From contig JACEFZ010017696.1 in the NCBI GenBank assembly GCA_014155875.1, positions 124,001 through 188,000 of the forward strand: a stretch of 64,000 nt of DNA, written 5' to 3'. Below, one piece after another: positions 9,168 to 19,790 of this stretch. The position numbers and the translations under genes are program-made. The notes beneath the pieces are model-generated. The model saw nothing but the letters and a program-made list of their open reading frames with translations, made no database searches and was not told the origin of the DNA. Origin of the DNA: Cepaea nemoralis. Lineage: Eukaryota; Mollusca; Gastropoda; Stylommatophora; Helicidae. How positions within the stretch are numbered: position 1 is the first letter of the stretch; every line of letters begins with the position of its first letter.

Positions 9168-10140
9168 ATTACAACACATGTCCACAAATGTATTTTTTCT
9201 ATCAAACATGAAGCGATCTAAGCGATGAAACTTTCCAAATGTATTAACAATTGGATTCAGAATGCAAACATCCAAATAAAAACATCTTACTATTAATTCA
9301 TCCATTTTTAAATAATTTTTTTAAGTACGTGCGAGATAGACTCACCGCCGCCATTGATTTCCAATGGGCAATGGCGACACAACACATGTCCACAAATGTA
9401 TTTTTTTTTCTATCAAACATGAAGCTATCTAAGCGATGAAACTTTCCAAATGTATTAACAATTGGATTCAGAATGCAAACATCCAAATAAAAACATCTTA
9501 CTATTAATTCATCAATTTTTAAATAATTTTTTTAAGTACGTGCGAGATAGACTCACCGCCGCTATTGATTTCCAATGGGCAATGGCGACACACCACATGT
9601 CCACAAATGTATTTTTTTTTCTATCAAACATGAAGCGATCTAAGCGATGAAACTTTCCAAATGTATTAACAATTGGATTCAGAATGCAAACATCCAAATA
9701 AAAACATCTTACTATTAATTCATCAATTTTTAAATAATTTTTTTAAGTACGGTGCGAGATAGACTCACCGCCGCCATTGATTTCCAATTGGCAATCGCGA
9801 CACAACACATGTCCACAAATGTATTTTTTTTTCTATCAAACATGAAGCGATCTAAGCGATGAAACTTTCCAAATGTATTAACAATTGGATTCAGAATGCA
9901 AACATCCAAATAAAAACATCTTACTATTAATTCATCAATTTTTAAATAATTTTTTTAAGTACGGTGCGAGATAGACTCACCGCCGCCATTGATTTCCAAT
10001 GGCAATGGCGACACAACACGTCCACAAATTTATTTTCTTTTTTTTTAAATCTGAAGCGATCTAAGCGATGAAACTTTCCAAATGTATTAACAATTGGATT
10101 CAGAATGCAAAAATCCAAGTAAAAACATCTTACTATAACA
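9168..10140. repeat. ~212-bp tandem array (~4.6 copies)
   Basis: The landmark ctcaccgcc(g) begins at 9342, 9552, 9764 and 9976, a period of 211-212 bp. Each unit contains an ORF-like stretch on both strands (tatcaaacatgaagcgatct, aacaattggattcagaatgc). Open frames recur because units are nearly identical, and show no family resemblance. The last copy is more diverged. 10141-10435 is unannotated. Confidence 0.9.
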
Positions 10141-10435
10141 GATCAACCTTTAAAACATAAAATTACTGACCTTCTCACAATCAAAAACCGATTGCAAATG
10201 ACAAAGCAAAATTTGAACCACTTTGCACACGCACAGTGACAGTTTGACCTTTTGACAGGAAGATGAGACGGCGTTCGTGATTGGCCCCTGTTATTTGAAA
10301 GTATCCAACCAGAGACATTAAAAGTAACTTTATATACATATATTTTTGGAGACCCGGTGTTGTCCTTCTGCGCATGCGCGAAATACATTTTGCGGCTGTG
10401 TTTGTTTATCTTGGTTTCTGGGTCTCCCTACATCC

Positions 10436-10930
10436 AGCCAGTGTGTCTGTGTGAGCTTGTGTCCGTCCAGACATCCAGCCAGTGTCTGTGTGAGCTTGTG
10501 TCCGTCCAGACATCCAGCCAGTTTCTGTATGAGCTTGTGTCCGTCCAGACATCCAGCCAGTGTCTGTGTGAGCTTGTGTCCGTCCAGACATCCAGCCAGT
10601 GTCTGTGTGAGCTTGTGTCCGTCCAGACATCCAGCCAGTGTCTGTGTGAGCTTGTGTCCGTCCAGACATCCAGCCAGTGTCTGTGTGAGCTTGTGTCCGT
10701 CCAGTCAGTGTCTGTGTGAGCTTGTGTCCGTCCAGACATCCAGCCAGTGTCTGTGTGAGCTTGTGTCCGTCCAGACATCCAGCCAGTGTCTGTGTGAGCT
10801 TGTGTCCGTCCAGTCAGTGTCTGTGTGAGCTTGGGCTTGTGTCCGTCCAGACATCCAGCCAGTGTCTGTGGTGAGCTTGTGTCCGCCCAGACAATAACGG
10901 AGACATCCAGCCAGTGTCTGAGTCAGTATG
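10436..10930. repeat. 39-bp minisatellite, array 2 (~12 copies)
   Basis: Same 39-bp unit as at 6899-7120. Several units are shortened to about 28-30 bp by loss of acatccagc (10701 and 10810 regions), and the right end is degenerate. Frames stay open on both strands by periodicity alone. 10931-11197 holds nothing recognisable. Confidence 0.9.
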
Positions 10931-11211
10931 AGCGGAAGAGTGGCGAAGTTTCTTCTTTAGTAATTTAGTATCTTCAGCCATCGATTTGATTGTGTGCTGT
11001 GGAACTCTTCCAGCATTGTATAAAACAGTAAACAATGTAAAATAACAAGTAACACAGCAGCTATACAGAACAGAATTACAAACAAAAGGACTGCATGCGT
11101 CGGCTAGCCTTAGTCAGCACACAAATATATAATATATACATAAAATACAACATATAATATAATCATGGAGAAGACCCTCCAGTTACTACATTAAGGCATA
11201 AGAACAGTATG

Positions 11212-11454
11212 GGAGTCTCCGTAGTGAAGTGGTCAAGCCGCTTGACTTGGGCTCCGAAGGTTGTGGGTTCGATTCCGGCGCGTCCTCCGGTTCATGAGTT
11301 AAATTTTTCGGAGACTCCTGTGGTCGTCACTAGAGCTACAGAGTTTGTGCTTTGTGCGACGCTTTCCGCGTTGCAGAAAGAGACAGAGCCATATGGGATA
11401 AAACCCATTGCAATGAAGTCAACCCTGTCGACATTTAAGTGACTTTAAAAAAAA
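11212..11454 (+). mobile_element. tRNA-derived SINE (243 bp)
   Basis: The first 75 bp form a tRNA-like head with an A-box-like tagtgaagtgg (about 11221) and a B-box ggttcgattcc (about 11266-11276). A non-tRNA body follows, ending in an A-rich tail. A 14-bp target duplication with one mismatch, ataagaac(a/g)gtatg, lies at 11198-11211 and 11455-11468. The head would act as an internal RNA polymerase III promoter; retroposition would rely on a LINE. 11469-12022 holds no recognisable feature. Confidence 0.8.
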
Positions 11455-12031
11455 ATAAGAACGGTATGAGAAGAATTTTAAAAAATGAAAAAAATAATGA
11501 TTGTTCCATAATATAAAATAAATATTATATTATAATAATAATATTAACAGTGTCTACTTCAGTGATTATGACTGATTATGCTTTGCTGTCTGTTCTAAAA
11601 GCAAGTGTTACATTTAATGTAAGCCATCAGTTCTGTTGTCTTCAGCAGCCATCACACGAGACTGTATTCACTATTTGTGTGTACATTGCTGTGCAGCATG
11701 GATATTTGAGGCCCTTTAGTAAAATTAACATTTGTCTTTTTTTAAATTTTGAAACCTGGATGATCAGACAGATCTTGAAAATGCAATTAAATAATAATTA
11801 TCTATTAATAGTGCCTCATTTGAGATTATATGTCAGTTCTAAGCTATAATAAGTCTGTAAATAATCAACAGAAAAATGCTTAATAGGCAGATTTATAAAT
11901 TTCATCCGAACATTTAAATCACGGTAACTTTTATGTTTGTAAACACACACCTTAGCAACCATATACCAATGTGTTTGTGACTAGATTGCATAACTAGATC
12001 AATGTAATGCAACAAGTGTTTAGACAACTAT

Positions 12032-15000
12032 CAATCAATCAATCATGTGCCATGCCGGAAAGCATGGGCGGTCATGACTCGCCATTTCACTCGATCACCA
12101 GTGTCGTGGATCAGCTCAGTGTTCCTGTCTCGTCCATGCCATGTGGCCAAGCCATCCAGGTATTTTCCTCTCGGTCTTCCTCTTGGTCTGTTCCCTTCAA
12201 TCTTGCCAGTTGTCACTAAGTTCTCCAATCCATTTCTTCTCATAACATGTCCAAAAAATTTTGACTGTCTACGTCTAATTTCTCTAATCAGTTTACGTTG
12301 TTCATTTGTCTCCTGTAGTACTTGGTCATTGGTTTTTCTGTCTGTCCATGGTATTCTTTGCATTCTCCTCAGAAACCACATTTCTGCAGCCATCAGATGC
12401 TTTTCAGCTTGACTGTTCATTGTCCAAGTTTCACATCCATACAAAAGAACAGGCTCTATGTATCCCCTCAACACTCTTTTTCTCGTTTCAATTGACATCT
12501 TTTTATTGGTCAGAATGTTTTTCATCTTGCTAAAGGCTACTTTCGCCATGGCGATTCTTGTTCTAATCTCTTCAAGGCATCTCCCATCAGATGTTATAAC
12601 TGTTCCAAGATAATTGTACCGATTCACTTGTTGAAGAATATTTCGATTTACTTGTATATTACTTTGAGGCACTTCTTCCTTCCTACTGACGACCATAACC
12701 TGAGTCTTTTTACAATTTAATTCTAACCCCAGCTGCTCACTGTGTACAACAACCGCATCTACTAATTGTTGCAGGTCCTGCGCATTGTCTGCAATTAATA
12801 CTGTATCATCTGCATATCTAATGTTATTGATGTTTCGTCCTCCAATGCTGATTCCATTTATATCCTCTACATTTCTGAAAATATTTTCACTGTACAGGGA
12901 AAAAAGATCTGGAGACATTACACATCCCTGCCTAACACCTCTCTTAATTGGCTGTTACTGTCCCACTTCATTATCAATCCTTATTGCAGCTTGTTGTTTC
13001 CAATATATGTTTTTTATAAGTCTAATGTCTTTCCCATCAATTTGTAGATCTGCTAGCATATCCACCATGCTGACATGTCTAGCGCTATCAAAAGCCTTTG
13101 TATAGTCGATAAAGCAAAGATGTATATCCTTGTTTACTTCTATAGCACGTTCAATAACTGTTCGCAGCATATACACAGCATTTACTGTTCCCTTTCCTTC
13201 TACAAACCCGCATTGTTCTTCCCCTATTTCAGGTTGTATCTTCTTCCTCATTCTTTGCAGTATAATTCTTAGCAAAATCTTTGTGATGTGACTCATTATA
13301 TTAATTGTTCTGTGTTGATCACATTCCAATTTTCCTGATTTCTTTGGGATTGCAATAAATATAGAGTTACATAAATCAGGAGGTATATCTCCAGTATCAT
13401 ATAATGTGTTCAGCAGTCTGGTGACTTGCTCTAGTCCAAATTCTTCTAAAGCTTTAATCATTTCTGTTGTGATGTTATCTGCACTGGGGGCCTTGCCAGC
13501 TTTCATATGCTTAAGAACATTTCGAACCTCCATCTCCAAAATTGGCGGTCCTTCATTATTAAATCTAATATCATACTGTTCGTCTCTGTTATCATCATAA
13601 AGTTGTTTCACATAATCTGTCCATACCTGTAGAATCTGGTCTTTTTCTATTATGATTTTGCCATCTTCAGTTTTTAGACACCCTGTTGATGTACTTGTTC
13701 TTTTATTAGTAAGTTCCTGAATTCTTTTGTGCACTAATTTGGTGTTTTGACTGTTGTGTTGGCTTTCAATTTCTGAGCACTTTTCCTCAAGCCATTTTTC
13801 TTTTGCCTCCTTACATAATGTTCTGACTTGTCTGTGAATTTCTTCATATTTGACAGAATTATTTTTGTTGAGTCTTCTTGTTTCCATGAGGTGTAAAATT
13901 TCTGCAGTCATCCATTTCTTACGACCCACCTTCTTTAATTTTGGAATAGTTGTTTCTGCAGCCACATTGATTGAATTCTTCAACGTTTCCCATTGATCAT
14001 CCACATCCTGGAATAGGATCTCTAGATCGGACAAAATTTCAAATCTGTTCTGTACTTCTATGTTGAATTTGTTTTGTATTTCTTTGTCATTACTCAATGT
14101 ACATAAATCATATTTAGTGTTTCCTGTTATATACTTGACTTTCTTCAACTTTATCCTCAATGTTCCTGTGAGTAATCTGTGGTCACTATAACAATCAGCA
14201 CTGGGAACTGTTTTTGCTATTGTTAATGCGTTTCTAAATCTTCTGCTAATGAGAATGTAGTCAATCTGGTTTCTAATCCTGCTATCTGGACTCCTCCATG
14301 TCCACAATCTTCTAGGGTGTTGTTTGAACCAGGTGTTTCCTACAATCATTTCCTGTTCTTTTGCCCACTCTACGAGTCTGTATCCTCTTTCATTTCTCTC
14401 TCCTAAACCATAGTTTCCTACTGTGTAGCTATCTCCTTGATTTCCTACTTTTGCATTGAAGTCCCCTATTATGATGTTTATTTCTGACTTTTTACATTTC
14501 TTTAAGGCAGACTCAATGTCGTTATAAAATTCTTCTACACTATCTTCACTGGATTCTCCTGTTGGGGCATATACTTGAATAATATTTATGCTAAAAGGTC
14601 TGCCACTTAACTTAACTAGTAGAACTCTGTCCGACACGGCCCAATATCCTTGAATAGATTTTGATGTTTTCCGATCCAGAATAATTGCCACTCCCCTATG
14701 ACGATCTTCACCTCCAGAATAAATAATCTTGAAATCTTCCTCTATCTTGATGCCTGCTCCTGTCCATCTCGTTTCGCACATACCTAAAATATTAATTTTT
14801 TCCCTTTCAATTTCTTGTTTTATGTTCTCTAATGTTCCGTCGTTGTTTAACGTCCTTAACGTTCCAAGTTGCTAGTTTTAACGCCTCTGTCCTTGTCTTG
14901 CGATGATCGGTCTTTAAGCGAATCATGATATACTAGGCACTTTTAAAGAGGTAGTTTGCCGTTGCTTTGCTCTATGGCAGTGATCTTACTGATCGGTGAC

Positions 15001-15266
15001 CGCAGCCATTGGCTCAAGTAGAGCTCTTCTGCCTGCCGTCGTATAATTCGAGACCATGACCCACAATATCTGTTGGCTGCCCTCAAAATTACATCCACCA
15101 CCTGCCTTCCGTGGCTTCTTTTGAAAACTTCCAATAAAAGGAACACAATATAACATCACATAATCCAAAGGAAACACTATTCACGGGGAATCCAAAGGAA
15201 ATCACATGAAATCCAATGAAAAAACACAAAATAGCGTCCCTCCGAAAAGTGACGCTTCATCTTGCC
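12032..15266 (-). mobile_element. RTE-like LINE, copy B (near full length, 3235 bp)
   Basis: An exact 9-bp duplication, GACAACTAT, flanks the element at 12023-12031 and 15267-15275. On the minus strand it comprises about 340 bp of 5' leader (15266-14927), one long ORF (14926-12043) and a (TGAT)n tail that overlaps the stop codon. A length near 3.2 kb, single ORF with AP-like endonuclease then RT, and a microsatellite tail in place of poly(A) all fit the RTE clade. Copies A and C are truncated relatives. Confidence 0.88.
12043..14926 (-). pseudogene. LINE ORF: AP-like endonuclease + reverse transcriptase (two lesions)
   Basis: Starts at ATG 14926 (MIRLKTDHRK, then KLATWNV, the first endonuclease motif). 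A one-base frameshift at about 14855-14860 moves the frame to the rest of the endonuclease: MCETRW, GDFNAKVGN (about 14440-14466), SDHRLL. The RT follows with GKAPSADNITTEM, FIDYTKAFDSARH, RQGCVMSPDLF and YADDTVLIA (about 12790-12817), then the C-terminal basic region. A single in-frame TAA at 12955-12957 interrupts the RT just before the RQGCVMSP block. Apart from these two changes about 960 codons are open, so the copy is young. The protein nicks target DNA and copies its own RNA. Stop TGA at 12045-12043. Confidence 0.88.
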
Positions 15267-16548
15267 GACAACTATATGCCATGGAAACCATAGGTTTCTT
15301 TGGGAGTTAGTTATTGAAACCTAAAGGTCACCCGACCTCCCATTTTGAGTATTATATTTAGACCTGATTCATCATCATGTACCGTGCCTTGTAGGCATGA
15401 TTAAAAATTCAAAATGTCAGCCATTTAACTTGTGAAGTAATTAAATATTAAAAAGCAATAAAATTAATCATTTGAACTATGTATGTTTTGTGCAGGTGGA
15501 TAGAAAACAAACCTAATGGTTGAATTGCTGCTGTAATAATAAATGTTCAAACTGAACTGAAAATGGTAATCAATAAATGTTTTTTGAGTAATTAACTCCT
15601 AAAACATTAATAAATAATTGAATATATCATATGAACCATATACCTGTTTTGTGCAGGTTGAAAGAACTACCCTAAAGATCGCATTTGTCATGTTAAGATT
15701 AAATGTTGCCATCATAAAACCGATGAAAATATGTCTGCATAACTACAAAATGCTTTGATGCTTGCCCTGTCATGGACTCCCAGGCAGATGTTCCTGTTAC
15801 TTGTCCAACTACAGTAACTGGCAGTCCTCATCATATGTCTTGTGGAGCCAGGCAACATTAGAATAAAGTTAAAATAAATACACATTTATTGTAGTTAAAT
15901 GCTGGTGCCAAATGTCAGCTTAGAAATACAAAAGCTTCTTATACATAATATTACATCTGGTGATGTCATATAGCAATGTTGCAGTGACATAATTTTGTTT
16001 TCTCAACTTTTTCTGCAAATTTACTGAATGAAATTTGGCAAATAAATGTTGAAGTTGATACTTAATTTAATTACAGATAATTTAATATTGTTATGCTAGC
16101 TACAGGAATAGCAATTTATAGGTCAACTTACTGTTACAAAGCACGGTGGATCACAGTGTTACAGTCACAGCAGTTTAATTCTTAAATTAAAGGCACAAAA
16201 AAACAACATTATTACCAGTCATTTTTAGTTTTATTGCAATCTTGGAATAATCATGGAATTTACATAAACTATTCATTATTTTCAATTCATTATTTTGGAA
16301 TTTAATTTAATTTCTTCATGCTGCCAATTATTTCACTTTCACAGTTTAAATTACACATGACAACATCATATTTACAATTAATAAAATACACCACACGTGA
16401 ACATCGGGAGACGAGTTTGTAAAGTGATAACGAGATTGTATAAGATTATTACAGTTAGATTGTATAGTAAGATGATGATAAATGATTTTGCAGATTCACT
16501 TTCCTCTCCCATCATTGACACTGGTACTCCAAGAGAAACTGTACAAGC

Positions 16549-16599
16549 ATGGAAGAGTTTCATGAAATAACAACTGTGAAACAGGAACTGAAATGTGAG
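16549..16599 (+). CDS. Candidate first coding exon of a host gene (hypothetical)
   Basis: ATG at 16549 opens 17 codons (MEEFHEITTVKQELKCE) ending exactly before GTGAGT, a good splice donor. VKQE fits the sumoylation consensus (hydrophobic-K-x-E) that is common near the N-terminus of animal zinc-finger transcription factors. A second phase-0 segment with acceptor and donor lies at 30475-30543 and also carries such a motif, VKLE. All satellite 1 DNA lies between the two. No zinc fingers or further exons were found in the window. This is inference from very short sequences and could be chance. 15276-16548 has no other supported feature. Confidence 0.3.
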
Positions 16600-16652
16600 G
16601 TGAGTTCACTGTAGTGTCTAAAACATCTTATTTACATTATTGTGCCCAGCTG

Positions 16653-17183
16653 TGTAAATGTTAGAGAACTGAGCACTTGTTCTGGCTGTCCAACTGTTAT
16701 CCCTCAATGTCCACACATCCTGGATGTCCCACTGTATTATAATGTTATAAGGGAACTGATTACTTGTTCTTGATGTCCCAGTTTATTATAATGTTATAAG
16801 GGAACTGATTACCTGTTCTTAGTGTCCCACTGTATTATAATGTTATAAGATAACTGATTACTTGTTCTTAGTGTCCCACTGAATTATAATGTTATAAGAT
16901 AACTGATTACTTGTTCTTAGTGTCCCACTGTATTATAATGTTATATGAGAACTGATTACTTGTTCTTAGTGTCCCACTGTATTATAATGTTATATGAGAA
17001 CTGATTACTTGTTCTTAGTGTCCCACTGTATTATAATGTTATATGAGAACTGATTACTTGTTCTTAGTGTCCCACTGTATTATAATGTTATATGAGAACT
17101 GATTACTTGTTCTTAGTGTCCCACTGTATTATAATGTTATATAAGAACTGATTACTTGTTTTTAGTGTCCCACTGTATTATAA
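16653..17183. repeat. 49-bp satellite, block 1
   Basis: Degenerate at its left edge, then regular copies of a 49-bp unit (ctgattacttgttctt, rgtgtcccactgtatt, ataatgttatatgagaa). It continues at 19354, 22112, 26134 and 26572 once inserted elements are removed, so these blocks are one original array. Confidence 0.92.
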
Positions 17184-17201
17184 TCTTATATATAAAAAAG
17201 G

Positions 17202-17204
<3 letters not shown>

Positions 17205-17240
<36 letters not shown>
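17205..17240. repeat. (TG)n microsatellite
   Basis: TG dinucleotide repeat immediately inside the Helitron 5' end; the equivalent position of the 2122-2900 copy carries a (TC/CA) tract. Confidence 0.9.
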
Positions 17241-17245
<5 letters not shown>

Positions 17246-17852
17246 CCTTTATGCGTTCGCGAACGGTCCATCCGATTTGAGATGAAACTTTTACACGTCT
17301 TCCTCTCATTCCCGCGCTGCCAACTGTGATATTTTTTTAAGTGTAAAATCGGCTACTTACTTAATATTATTTAATTTTTAATTTTCCATTATAATTTCTA
17401 TATAGCAAGGGGACTTAACTCTATAAAAGTTATTTCAAGGGGCATAACTTTTAATAACTTTTCTGTATACCTTATAGTCATATTGTTGCATCGTTTTCAA
17501 AGATTTATAAACTCTTTGTCTATAGTTATGTACAGGCATATGAGTTATAATAAATAATGATACAATCTTTAAGGCATTTTCAAAGTTTTCATAAAAATAA
17601 TGCATAATGCATAACATTGTAACTCATCTTTTTATGCTCAAGAAGTTATCTACAGTCATGTAGGTGATTAGAAACAGTTTTCATTAAAAATAATGGATGG
17701 TGTGTGGAAGGACATTCTTTTAAGTTACTTTTTTTTGTTGTATGAATTTAATGAGACGCTCCTTGCCAGGAGCTGGGCGAAGCCACGCCGGGTCAGATAG
17801 ACAGACAGACCCACCTTTTTGCTGCAGTTATCTACAGGCATATGCGTTATAA

Positions 17853-18960
17853 TCCTCCTCCTCCTCCGCTCCCCTCCTCCTCCCCTCTTCCCCTCCCTCT
17901 CCCTCCTCCCTCCTCCTCCCTCTTCCTCCTCCTTCCTTCTCCTCCTCTCTCCTCCTACTCCCTCCTCCTCCTATGTCCTCCCCCTCATCCCTCCTCCTCC
18001 TTCTCCTCTCCTCCTCCTCCTTCCTCTTCCTCCTCCCTCTTCCTCCTCCTACCTCCTCGCCCTCCTCCCTCCTCCTAATCACTCCTCTTCCTTTCTCCTC
18101 CCTTCTCCTCTCTCCTCCTACTCCCTCCTCCTCCTCCTACATCCTCCCCCTCATCCCTCCTCCTCCCTCCTCCTCCTTCTCCTCCCTCTTCATCCCTCCT
18201 CCTACCCCCTCCTCCTCCCTCCTCCCTCTCCTCCTCCCTCCTCCTCATCCCTTCACCTCCTCCCTCCTCATCCTCTCCTCCTCCTTCTCCTCCTCCCTCT
18301 ACCTCCTCCATCCTCCTCCTCCTCCTTCCACATCCCTCCTCCTCCTCCCTCTTCCTCCTCCTCCCTCTTCCTCCTCCTCCCTCCTCCTCCTCCCCCTCCC
18401 TCCTCCCTCATCCTTCTCCCTCACCCTTCTCTCTCGTCCTTATGCCTCTTCCTCCTCCTCCCTCCTCCTCCCTCCTCCTTCTCCCTCCGCCTCCTCCCTC
18501 CTCCTCCTCTCTCCCTCCTCCTCCCTCCTCCATCTCCCTCCTCCTCCTCCCTCCTCCTCCCCCTCCTCCTGCATTCTTCTCCTCCCTCCTTCTCCCTCCT
18601 CCTCCTCCTTCTCCTTCCTCCTCCCTCCTCCTCCCCCTCCTCCCTCTTCCTCCTCCTCCCTACTCCTCCTCCCCCTCCTCCTCCCCTCCTCCTCCTCCCT
18701 CCTCCTCCTCCCTCCTCCTCCTCCCTCCTCCTCCTTCCTCCTCCCTCCTCCTACCTCCTCCTCCTCTCTCCTCCTCCTAATCCCTCCTTCTCCCTCCTAT
18801 TCCTCCCTACTCCTCCTCCTCCCTCCTCCCTCCTCTTCCCTCCTCCTCCTCCTCTCTCCGCCTATCTCTTCCTCCCTCCTCCTCCTCCCTCCTCCACCTC
18901 CCTCTTCCTCCTCCCAGCTCCTACTCCTCCTTTTTCTTCTTCTGCTGCTGCTGCTGCTGC
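17853..18960. repeat. CT-rich (CTC/CCT)n tract inside the Helitron
   Basis: About 1.1 kb of almost pure pyrimidine on the plus strand, made of irregular ctcctcc and ccctcc repeats, ending in a short (CTG)n. Proline/serine/leucine-rich open frames across it, and the arginine/glutamate-rich ones on the other strand, reflect composition only. Such mirror-repeat pyrimidine tracts can form triplex DNA, which is a general property and not shown here. Confidence 0.92.
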
Positions 18961-19079
18961 CGCCGCTCCATTTACCCAAGTTAATTGTTGGGGAAGATGT
19001 AAAGATCTTTCAAGTGCTCTTTCTAATGCTTTTTGTAAGTTGGTCTTTGTTTATCTAAGGTTGTTCTAACTGCAACCAA

Positions 19080-19353
19080 TAAATGATTAGACAGACAGGC
19101 AGATAGACAGACAGACAGATAGGGAGGGACAGACAGACAGACAGACAGTCGGGAACGGGAACTTTTATGACTACTTATATGAATTAAATGAGATGCTTCC
19201 CCATCAGGGGCTGGGCGAAGCTGGGCCGGATCAGACAGACAGACAGACAGACAGATAGTCGGTAACGGGAACGAGAACTTATATGACTACTTATATGAAT
19301 TAAATGAGATGCTCCCCACCAGGGACTGGGCGAAGCCGGGCTGGGTCAGCTAG
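19080..19353 (+). repeat. Tandem copies of the Helitron 3' terminus with (GACA)n
   Basis: Two consecutive units containing ctacttatatgaattaaatg, gatgctycccc, gctgggcgaagc and a GGxTCAG end. The first terminates tcagACAG (19231-19238) and the second tcagCTAG (19346-19353), 115 bp apart. The unit is the reverse complement of the 111-bp repeats at 2204-2520. Confidence 0.85.
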
Positions 19354-19790
19354 TGTTATATAAGAACTGATTACTTGTTCTTAGTGTCCCACTGTATTAT
19401 AATGTTATAAGATAACTGATTACTTGTTGTTGGTGTCCCACTGTATTATAATGTTATAAGATAACTGATTACTTGTTGTTGGTGTCCCACTGTATTATAA
19501 TGTTATATGAGAACAGATTACTTGTTCTTGCTGTTCTACTGTATTATAAAGTTATATAAGAACTGAATACTTGTTCTTGGTATCCTACTGTATTTTAATG
19601 TTATCAGAGAACTGATTACTTGTTCTTGGTGTTCTACTGTATTGTAATGTTATATGAGAACTGTTTACTTGTTCTTGGTGTCCCATTGTATTATAATGTT
19701 ATATGAGAACTGATTACTTGTTCTTGGTGTTCTACTGTATTATAATGTTATATAAGAACTGATTACTTGTCCTTGGTGTTCTACTGTATT
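19354..19790. repeat. 49-bp satellite, block 2
   Basis: Resumes directly after the Helitron CTAG and runs until LINE E. Monomers alternate between 'gtcccactg' and 'gttctactg' variants. Confidence 0.9.

Larger units (their letters stand above)
17184..19353 (+). mobile_element. Non-autonomous Helitron, 2170 bp, in satellite 1
   Basis: It begins TC (17184-17185, then TTATATATAAAAAAGG) and ends GGGTCAGCTAG (CTAG 19350-19353). The flanks are ...attataa and tgttata..., which join to restore the satellite monomer exactly, with the A/T target and no duplication. After a (TG)n tract and an AT-rich region similar to 4802-5279 comes a first 3'-end-like block (about 17760-17790, ending gggtcagatag). A 1.1-kb CT-rich tract follows, and then two more 3'-end copies. 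No Rep/helicase sequence is visible. The exact empty site makes this the best-defined Helitron here. Confidence 0.88.

Noticed and set aside
9251..9697. Repeated ~62-codon ORFs on both strands
   Set aside because: They are the same frame recurring in the 212-bp tandem array; no similarity to known domains.
6800..10828. SRHPASVCVSLCP-type repeat proteins
   Set aside because: Product of the 39-bp minisatellite; open on both strands and in several frames.
11212..11290. A functional tRNA gene
   Set aside because: A/B boxes are present but the head is fused to a body with an A-rich tail and a target duplication, which indicates a SINE.
12007..13600. Plus-strand ORFs opposite LINE B, and similar ones at 23677-24201
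   Set aside because: Shadows of the minus-strand LINE ORF, which has clear endonuclease and RT motifs.
17819..19069. Long proline/serine/leucine-rich ORFs and their arginine/glutamate-rich opposites
   Set aside because: They follow from the CTC/CCT pyrimidine tract inside the Helitron; several frames are open at once and there is no domain, start context or conservation.
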